Source: a virus
Length of the DNA: 53,537 nucleotides
Reading direction: 5' to 3' (one strand)
IMG/VR virus record: IMGVR_UViG_3300032050_000181
Span: 1-53,537 of that record
The translations under genes and the position numbers were made by a program. This document shows, in pieces, positions 47,810 to 53,537 of this stretch (positions are counted from its first letter, which is position 1; the number at the start of each line of letters is the position of its first letter). The notes under the pieces are model-generated. The model worked only from the letters and a program-made list of their open reading frames with translations. It was not told the origin of the DNA and made no database searches.

Positions 47810-48857
47810 CTTCCTGTTCCTTAACAACATCTAGGTTGCCAGCAACTGCTGAACTGAATTGATAGTTTTTACGAATCCATTCCTTAAAGGCATCATCAGC
47901 AAGAATGCTATCCCAGAATTCAGGACATTCGGTGTCAGCCAAACGCCACTTCTTCGCATCAACTTCACCAGTGCCAGTATTGACCTTTGCGTACCAACCG
48001 ACATTTGGCTTGGTGACGTGACCAGATTCTAGAGCCATTTCAAGAAGACCGCTATACTTGCTAATGCCACCGTCAAAACGAACAGTAACAGGAATCTTTG
48101 CCTTCTCTCTAACATATCGAGACTTTTCAACATTAATAATAAAATTGTACCCAATGAGATCTTGTCCATCTTTTTCCTGCTGGCGTCCGAGAATATAAAT
48201 GTTATCAGCCGAGTAATAGGAACCTGTTCCGCCACCGACGATGTCTTTTGGATACAAACCGATTTCCTTATAGGTGTGGTTGACTACAACCATCGGAATG
48301 TCCTTCAAGGTGAGGTGTGGGGTCACCATACGGAACAGGGATTTTATTTGCTTTGCGCGACTCATATCAGCAACTGACTTCTGATCTAGCGCGTCCTCAA
48401 CTTCTTTCTTAGAAGCAAGGTTGCCGATAGAATCGATGACGATCATAACACGTTCGCCGCGCTCGATCTGAGTCAACTGCTGCATAATATCAAACTTCAA
48501 TTGTTCAACATCCGTAATCGGAGTGTGAACAACGCGATCAGTGTCGATACCAAACGAAGTGAAATAGTTTTGCGGAGTACCGAACTCTGAATCATAGAAA
48601 AGAACAACTGAATCGGGATACTTATCTTGGTATGCCTTTACCATCAAAAGACTGAATGCAGTTTTGAAGTGCTTTGAAGGACCAGCCCACATGGTGAGAC
48701 CAGGAGTGAAACCACCATCAAGGTCGCCAGAGAACGCAACGTTCACGACTGGAATCTTTGTTTGAATCATGTCCTTTGCAGCAAAGAACTTGGAACGAGC
48801 AAGAATTGCAGAATCCTTAATCGTCGAATTTTTCTTAATCTTATCAAGTAAACTCAT
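47799..48857 (-). CDS. uvsX: UvsX, RecA-like recombinase
   Basis: A 352-residue strand-exchange protein for recombination-dependent replication and repair. Walker A is GPSKHFKT (59-66), matching the T4 UvsX form. LFYDSEFGTPQNYF and the Walker B strand VMIVIDSIGNLASKKEVED (about 135-155) are typical. VVNHTYKEIGLYPKDIVGG and GGGTGSYYSADNIYILGR form the L1/L2-DNA region. Size close to T4 UvsX (391). It follows DNA polymerase by 12 bases, as part of the core block. Confidence 0.93.
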   Translation of the reverse strand: MSLLDKIKKNSTIKDSAILARSKFFAAKDMIQTKIPVVNVAFSGDLDGGFTPGLTMWAGPSKHFKTAFSLLMVKAYQDKYPDSVVLFYDSEFGTPQNYFTSFGIDTDRVVHTPITDVEQLKFDIMQQLTQIERGERVMIVIDSIGNLASKKEVEDALDQKSVADMSRAKQIKSLFRMVTPHLTLKDIPMVVVNHTYKEIGLYPKDIVGGGTGSYYSADNIYILGRQQEKDGQDLIGYNFIINVEKSRYVREKAKIPVTVRFDGGISKYSGLLEMALESGHVTKPNVGWYAKVNTGTGEVDAKKWRLADTECPEFWDSILADDAFKEWIRKNYQFSSAVAGNLDVVKEQEDAE

Positions 48858-48869
48858 TTGTATCTCTCC

Positions 48870-51422
48870 TTATGAGAAGAAGTCATCTAGGGAATTTGTT
48901 TTCTCGCTTTTCCAATTAATACTATTCAACACAATAGTCAATGGGTCAAGAAATGATTTCTGGAATTGAGTATCATAATCTAGATACGGTCCCAAGTCAA
49001 ATTCTTTTGGGATAGTTGTTAGGAACGAGATCACACTACACTGTAATGGATTTGGTTCTTTTACATAAAGGAATTTGATCTTTTCGCCTTCTTTGATTTC
49101 TTGATACTTCTTTTCAAGACCCTTTGAACGGATCGCATTATTAAAAATAAGCGCACCCTTAACATGAATTGGTGTACCTTTCGCATAAACACTATTTTTG
49201 TCAGCATATTCTTTTACACCATTCACTGATCGTGGAAACGCAATATCTTCAACAGGCAACGATTTAAAATGTCGACGGAAATCTGCAATGAACTGAATCA
49301 AAGCGTCTTGATCTTTTGTAAGAATAACTTCAAACGCTTCTTTAATCTTTTCACGACAAGCGTTCGGCGTTGATGACTTAACTGCTTCAAGACCCATGAT
49401 CTTCAATTTAGGCTTCTTGTATTCAACGCCTTCGTTATTATACACGTTGATCAAATATCTTTTCTTCGCAGTCCAGATTGCTTTATCCGCAAGAGCCTCG
49501 CGCTTCATCTTCATCTTCTGCGCATAAGCATTTACATATTCAGACAACTGTTGATACGAAGAATCAATATATGGCTGAAGTTTCTGTTCACAAAACTGAT
49601 CCATCGCACGAATGATCTTAAGACGATCAACCTTATCAATATTTGGAATAGACTTTTTAATCATCGGACCAAGATTCAAGTAGATTGAATCGGTATCAGA
49701 AGCAATTACATAATCAGCATTTCGCGTTTTAAGAATCTTATTGATGTAATCGTTAAGTTGATTTTCAATCCAACGAATTGATAACTGACCGCTCAAAGTA
49801 ATCGCTTCAGCAATACGAATATCAAAGAAACGGAAGTACTGATTACCGATAGCACCGTAAGCAGAATTCAGCGTAACCTTTTTAGCCAACTGAATGTTAT
49901 TGAACTTTGCTATTTGCTTTTCAAGTTCGCGTTTCTCAGATTCAGAGACAGACTTCTCAAGCAACTTCTTTGCTTCCGTAGCCTTGTTCTTATACATGGC
50001 GCGATCTTCATACATGCGCTCCATGATTTCAGACAAGAATCCTTGCTTACTGATATCAAACAACTGACCGTTTGGAGTCAGAGTTACTTTCAGTTTTTTC
50101 AAATCGGCTGTTGGAATATTACCAGCGAGTAATGAATCAACATTGATCTTACTACCATACGCTGCCATATAATTGCGCATGTCTGGCGTATAGTCTTTCG
50201 GTTCAATGAGCATCTCTGGCGAAAGATTATATTGCATGATCAAGTGAGGATACAGACTGTTCAAGTCAAACGATGCAACCCATTCATGCATACCAAGGAT
50301 CGGATCCTTAACGAACGCACCAGCATATTGACTATCCTTCGCTGAGTTTTTGCGAGGAGGAATAACCATATGCTTGGCTTTAAGGGTATTGTATGTGATC
50401 GTATCCCACATTCTTACCTGCGAGAATACGTCATCATAGTTTACCTTGGCGTCATATGCCAGAGTCATCGCCAGTTCAATCAATCGAATTTTATCTTCAA
50501 GTTTCTGAACAAGTTCTACGTCGCGAATATTATACTCGATGAACTTCTGATAATCCAAACGATACAATTGATGCAGATTTTCGTATTCAGAATAATCGAG
50601 TTTACGTTCACCTAATTCAACGCTGCAGATATGATCGAGTTTGTATGACTCTTGGTTTGGATTTGACGAATACTTACGATACAATTCGTAATAGTCAAGA
50701 ATGGCAATACCCATCAAGTCATAACAAACTTGAACCTTACCTCTGAAGTTTACTTCGCTTGAAGAAACTTTACCCCATGGAGAAAGTTTCAACGCCTTAT
50801 CCTCGCCAAAAAGGCGAGTGATGCGCTTTACGAGATAAGGGAAGTCGAAGAAGCGAACGTTCCAGCCACTCACAATATCAGGATAATATAAAGTCCACTT
50901 GTCGATGAACTTTTCAATCAGTTCAAATTCATCCTGACATTTGATATACTCTGTATTCTCAAATGTATTATTGAACTCACCACAACCAAAGACATAGTTG
51001 CGACCATTCATTCCAAGAGTGATTGCTGTAACTTCTTCGTTTGCTTTACTTGGTTCAGGGAAGCCATTCTCAGAACCCACCTCAATGTCGATATATGCAA
51101 CGCAGATATGAGTCAAGTCCCAATCAATTTCCTCTGGGAAGATATCTGAGATAAAAGCATATTCAAAACGGTTTGATCCATAAATTTCAAAGTTGTTTAC
51201 ATCTTTGAATTCTTCTATAAACGATCTGGCTTCGCGAATAGATTTGAATGTCTTTTCTTCAACATACTCTTTGTTTAGAGTTTGCCATTTGGTCGGTGTT
51301 TGAGACTTCACATACAACTTTGGATTGTAGTGAACTTTTTTGCGGAATCGTTTACCGTCTTTAATTCCGCGAAACAACACATTGTCGCCTATAAGGGCGA
51401 CATTAGTGTAGAATGCACTCAT
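48870..51422 (-). CDS. Family B DNA polymerase, T4 gp43-like
   Basis: An 850-residue replicative polymerase. The 3'-5' exonuclease motif I is YIDIEVGSENGFPEP near residue 108; Exo II is around NVRFFDFPYL near 203. Polymerase motif A is DLNSLYPHLIM near 385, motif B KKVTLNSAYGAIGNQYF near 530, motif C ASDTDSIYL near 573 (two catalytic Asp). The last residues (SLDDFF-type end) look like the sliding-clamp peptide of T4-like polymerases. Slightly shorter than T4 gp43 (898). It proofreads and copies phage DNA with the helicase and primase. Confidence 0.95.
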   Translation of the reverse strand: MSAFYTNVALIGDNVLFRGIKDGKRFRKKVHYNPKLYVKSQTPTKWQTLNKEYVEEKTFKSIREARSFIEEFKDVNNFEIYGSNRFEYAFISDIFPEEIDWDLTHICVAYIDIEVGSENGFPEPSKANEEVTAITLGMNGRNYVFGCGEFNNTFENTEYIKCQDEFELIEKFIDKWTLYYPDIVSGWNVRFFDFPYLVKRITRLFGEDKALKLSPWGKVSSSEVNFRGKVQVCYDLMGIAILDYYELYRKYSSNPNQESYKLDHICSVELGERKLDYSEYENLHQLYRLDYQKFIEYNIRDVELVQKLEDKIRLIELAMTLAYDAKVNYDDVFSQVRMWDTITYNTLKAKHMVIPPRKNSAKDSQYAGAFVKDPILGMHEWVASFDLNSLYPHLIMQYNLSPEMLIEPKDYTPDMRNYMAAYGSKINVDSLLAGNIPTADLKKLKVTLTPNGQLFDISKQGFLSEIMERMYEDRAMYKNKATEAKKLLEKSVSESEKRELEKQIAKFNNIQLAKKVTLNSAYGAIGNQYFRFFDIRIAEAITLSGQLSIRWIENQLNDYINKILKTRNADYVIASDTDSIYLNLGPMIKKSIPNIDKVDRLKIIRAMDQFCEQKLQPYIDSSYQQLSEYVNAYAQKMKMKREALADKAIWTAKKRYLINVYNNEGVEYKKPKLKIMGLEAVKSSTPNACREKIKEAFEVILTKDQDALIQFIADFRRHFKSLPVEDIAFPRSVNGVKEYADKNSVYAKGTPIHVKGALIFNNAIRSKGLEKKYQEIKEGEKIKFLYVKEPNPLQCSVISFLTTIPKEFDLGPYLDYDTQFQKSFLDPLTIVLNSINWKSEKTNSLDDFFS

Positions 51423-51712
51423 ACGATCAATTGTTTAGGAGGGGTGACGATTCCACCGAACATTGAGCTGTAAGTGTTTTTAACTTCGTCCGTTGGGTTA
51501 CCCATTGTGACTACGTTACTCAGTCCTATTGAAACGAGCCTCTCGCCCTCTATCAGACTACACCAAGGCATGAAGCCAAACGTGAAACCGTCTTGTGATG
51601 GGCGAATAACAATTGCTAGCGGATTCTTTAATGTGATGAGCGTTTCATCTTCAAGAGTTACCTCACCAATAATCTCTTCACCTGTAATTAATTTAAGAAT
51701 TTTAATATTCAT
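51419..51712 (-). CDS. Small beta-barrel-like protein upstream of DNA polymerase
   Basis: A 97-residue protein starting MNIKILKLITGEEIIGEV. The short strand pattern (GEEIIGEV, TLITLKNPLAIVI, FTFGFMPWC) suggests an Sm/LSM- or SH3-like barrel, and I recall similar small proteins in aquatic T4-like phages. No function is known to me. ATG at 51712 is chosen because AGGA is seven bases away; the ATG at 51718 is too close to it. It overlaps DNA polymerase (ATGA). Confidence 0.68.
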   Translation of the reverse strand: MNIKILKLITGEEIIGEVTLEDETLITLKNPLAIVIRPSQDGFTFGFMPWCSLIEGERLVSIGLSNVVTMGNPTDEVKNTYSSMFGGIVTPPKQLIV

Positions 51713-51983
51713 TTTCATTTCCTGTTTTTCTTTGTTTGGACATTGCCTTCCATCTCCTTACAGTAGGAGTGGTTTCAACTTCCTCTGGCGTCTCTATTAT
51801 AACTCTTTCGTAACCGTCAAGCAAGGTTTTTTCCTTTATACTTCTCGGTAAATTGTTACAATAAAACACATCGTTGTGCATTGTCCAGGTATCTTTTCCA
51901 ACTTTAAGATACCAACCCTGAAACTCTTTGATTTTTATTTCGTTGCGAGCGAAGTAATCACGCAACTCAGAAAGAGAGTGCAT
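51702..51983 (-). CDS. Unknown 93-residue protein
   Basis: A short soluble protein. An N-terminal helix (SLSELRDYFARNEIKI) leads into WYLKVGKDTWTMHNDVFYC, which reads like a beta hairpin, then a charged stretch with VRRWKAMSKQRK at the C-terminus. No family recognised. ATG at 51983 shares a base with the upstream stop; its end overlaps the next gene by about 10 bases, so translation is likely coupled through this small-gene run. Confidence 0.62.
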   Translation of the reverse strand: MHSLSELRDYFARNEIKIKEFQGWYLKVGKDTWTMHNDVFYCNNLPRSIKEKTLLDGYERVIIETPEEVETTPTVRRWKAMSKQRKTGNENEY

Positions 51984-52189
51984 TATTCACCATCAGATGC
52001 GTCGCGATTCTCTGACGATTGTCGCTTCATCTTGAATCCAACATGATTAGCATGAGCAGCCATCATTGCTCGACGAAGATCACCACGTGCATGTTGATCA
52101 CCAGTCCAGCCATAAACTTGACCCATTGTAAGCATACGCTTGATGCTGCGTGGGAGTTTAGCGTTAAAAAAATCACTACGATTAGCCAT
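51983..52189 (-). CDS. Small basic phage protein (68 residues)
   Basis: A 68-residue protein with FFNAKLPRSIKRMLTMG and a GDLRRAMMAAHANHVGFK helix; the N-terminal pattern recalls small conserved proteins near DNA polymerase in aquatic T4-like phages. It is basic in the middle and acidic at the end (SSENRDASDGE). Function unknown. ATG at 52189 overlaps the methyltransferase end by 8 bases; the stop overlaps the next start (TAATG). Confidence 0.65.
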   Translation of the reverse strand: MANRSDFFNAKLPRSIKRMLTMGQVYGWTGDQHARGDLRRAMMAAHANHVGFKMKRQSSENRDASDGE

Positions 52190-52778
52190 TTAATTCACCT
52201 TTATCAATTATCATTAAAATACTGTCGCTCTTTTCGTCAATTTGACGAAGGTCGAACACTTTAATACATTTTTGCAATTCACTTGGTACTGCATCTGATA
52301 GTTGACGCAACCAACTGTACTCAACAATGTCCTCAATACACATTATACCATTATCTGACAATTTACTCAAATAATTTTTTACACAAAACAACATTGTATC
52401 TAAAGTATGGGGACCATCATCGATGATGATATCAAAGTAGTCGTCTTTAAAAAGGTTTAATGTTTCATTTTTGTAAGCATCACCAACAATTTCAATTATT
52501 CTTGACTGATGATCCAATTTGTCACAGTGTTTGATATCAATTCCAACAACTGTTGCTTCAGGAAAGTAATCTCTCCACAACAGATGTGAACCGCCAGTAT
52601 ACACTCCTATCTCAAGAATGTTTTTTGTTAGTCGGAATCGTTTGAACAATTCACCATATGCACTTTCAACATATGAGTGTTTTTTATCCACCCAAGTGCA
52701 TATCGTGTTGTCTGTAGAAAATTTATCTGTGTCGTATTTGTTTGTGCGACACAATTCAAGTAGTTCAGTACTATTCAT
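52182..52778 (-). CDS. SAM-dependent methyltransferase-like protein
   Basis: A 198-residue class I methyltransferase-like protein. Motif I is ILEIGVYTGGS (about 54-64), motif II strand VVGIDIKHCD near 77-86, then IIEIVGDAY and FDIIIDDGPHTLD (about 113-125), as in Methyltransf_24-type enzymes acting on sugars. It is compact, with no extra domain. It lies between a glycosyltransferase-like gene (8-base overlap) and small genes ahead of polymerase, and may methylate a glycan or a small molecule. ATG at 52778. Confidence 0.8.
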   Translation of the reverse strand: MNSTELLELCRTNKYDTDKFSTDNTICTWVDKKHSYVESAYGELFKRFRLTKNILEIGVYTGGSHLLWRDYFPEATVVGIDIKHCDKLDHQSRIIEIVGDAYKNETLNLFKDDYFDIIIDDGPHTLDTMLFCVKNYLSKLSDNGIMCIEDIVEYSWLRQLSDAVPSELQKCIKVFDLRQIDEKSDSILMIIDKGELNG

Positions 52779-53490
52779 TTAGTGCCTTCTCGCAACGAGC
52801 CCAAAACATTTCTTGATTACCTGGATGAGCAATTTGGAAATTATGATAATAAAGGGGACCATGTTCTTCTGTCCCGAATGTTGTGCCAATACCATAAACT
52901 GGCATACCATCTTTCAACGCCCAATGTGGGTTTTGATCTTTTTCCCATCCATATTTGTGAGGCGCTTTATCGTAAGAAAGTGGCATAACAAGTTCAACAG
53001 GCATATTCGCAGCCTCTGCAAGCCAAGTATATTCTTCGGCAACATCAGATCGCATAGTTTCCTGAGCAGATGGTTTCCCAATTTTCAAAAAAGTTTCTCG
53101 AGAAAGAGCGATGGCAGAAGGGGCAGCAAATAGATGTTGATCGTTCTCAATATGATTTGAACGTTGAACATTTCCAATAATTTTTCCTGCTGCAGCCTGT
53201 TCAAGATAGTAATCAATCGAATGTTCGCTTAATGGAATACAATCAATATCAAGAATTAAAATTACGTCATGATCCAACTCTTGTTTAATTTGAGCTGAGG
53301 ACATATAATCTGGCGCAGCGCCATTAACAGTCCAAAAATAATCAATAAACTGACCATGAGTTGGTTGACCTTTTACTTGATATAGAGGCACTTTAGATTT
53401 GTTGAATTTTTCAACAACTGCTCTTTGCAGTTCTGGTGTTTTATCCAGAATGTTGCCCATAAAGTAAGTTACGATACATGGATTTTTCAT
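52771..53490 (-). CDS. Glycosyltransferase-like protein
   Basis: A 239-residue protein with a nucleotide-sugar transferase fold. The opening strand CIVTYFMGN and an acidic metal motif VILILDIDCIPLS near residue 76-88 (DxD) are typical of GT-A enzymes. DAYL-type helices are replaced by SIDYYLEQAA. The C-terminal part is aromatic and His-rich (HGPLYYHNFQIAHPG). It overlaps the methyltransferase, making a sugar-modifying pair; the acceptor is unknown. ATG at 53490 overlaps the stop of a gene running in from the right (ATGA). Confidence 0.75.
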   Translation of the reverse strand: MKNPCIVTYFMGNILDKTPELQRAVVEKFNKSKVPLYQVKGQPTHGQFIDYFWTVNGAAPDYMSSAQIKQELDHDVILILDIDCIPLSEHSIDYYLEQAAAGKIIGNVQRSNHIENDQHLFAAPSAIALSRETFLKIGKPSAQETMRSDVAEEYTWLAEAANMPVELVMPLSYDKAPHKYGWEKDQNPHWALKDGMPVYGIGTTFGTEEHGPLYYHNFQIAHPGNQEMFWARCEKALNE

Positions 53491-53537
53491 TTTGTACTCT
53501 CTAGTTTGTCTATTTCAGAAGAAAGATCAATCGTTAA
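53487..53537 (-). CDS. C-terminal end of an upstream gene (partial)
   Basis: An open frame enters at the right edge and ends in TGA at 53487-53489, encoding 16 residues (ending KLESTK). The TGA overlaps the next ATG as ATGA, the same coupling used across the window, so this is probably the end of a real gene. Its identity cannot be told from 16 residues. Confidence 0.6.
   Translation of the reverse strand, partial: LTIDLSSEIDKLESTK

Noticed and set aside
1-53537. tRNA genes
   Set aside because: No cloverleaf-like segment or T-loop consensus was seen in the few intergenic gaps, all shorter than 180 bases; a covariance search was not possible.

Overview
The window looks like part of the genome of a lytic, T4-like tailed phage (myovirus) of a Gram-negative, probably aquatic, bacterium. 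It has a T4-type replication core: family B DNA polymerase, UvsX recombinase, gp41-type helicase and gp61-type primase. Polymerase, uvsX, one intervening gene and the helicase follow the T4 order 43-uvsX-40-41. A Gram-negative host is inferred from an inner/outer spanin pair, three lipoproteins and several Sec signal peptides. About 70 genes, all on the minus strand, are packed with 1-4 nt stop/start overlaps. No plus-strand gene, tRNA, CRISPR array or insertion sequence was seen, and no stretch over 200 nt lacks a gene.

Following transcription (right to left). 53.5-51.4 kb: the end of an upstream gene, a glycosyltransferase-like protein, a methyltransferase and three small genes. 51.4-46 kb: DNA polymerase, UvsX, a gp40-position protein, helicase. 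46-43.8 kb: two HExxH metallopeptidase-like proteins and a possible PD-(D/E)XK nuclease. 43.8-41.1 kb: dTDP-sugar genes (RmlB, RmlA, an RmlD-like reductase; no RmlC). 41.1-32.3 kb: a KxDG nucleotidyltransferase/ligase-like protein, a fused nucleotidyltransferase-kinase, an 820-residue protein segmented by acidic 'EEVEQVDE' connectors, a Dps-like ferritin and several acidic or basic proteins that may be packaged in the head. 32.3-30.3 kb: lipoprotein, holin-like protein and a two-domain endolysin. 30.3-22.5 kb: tail-fibre/adhesin genes (glycine-rich, collagen-like, IPT and LamG domains).

22.4-14.5 kb: a cell-envelope block. It holds two large exported low-complexity proteins, several membrane proteins, a holin-like protein, an EF-hand membrane protein, a secreted thermonuclease and the spanins. 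14.4-10.2 kb: primase, ThyX, class II (B12-dependent) ribonucleotide reductase and a tail-collar protein. 9.9-4 kb: two multidomain glycosyltransferase/methyltransferase proteins, one ending in a 2-oxoglutarate/Fe(II) oxygenase domain, a second such oxygenase, a zinc-ribbon protein and a SegE-like GIY-YIG endonuclease. 3.7-0 kb: a small gene framed by promoters, hairpins and a 15-bp repeat, then an AAA+ ATPase, an unknown protein and a third HExxH protein.

Readable control signals are sigma-70-like promoters with 17-bp spacers (left edge, 2.8 kb, 3.2 kb) and T4-late-like NATAAATA boxes in the structural/exported region, several placed over the stop codon of the preceding gene. The most unusual signals are: T4 capsid-targeting-like N-termini on three proteins, including the ligase-like protein and one metallopeptidase; the polyprotein-like 820-residue protein; and the nuclease plus EF-hand membrane pair. 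Functions come from reading motifs only; no database search was possible.
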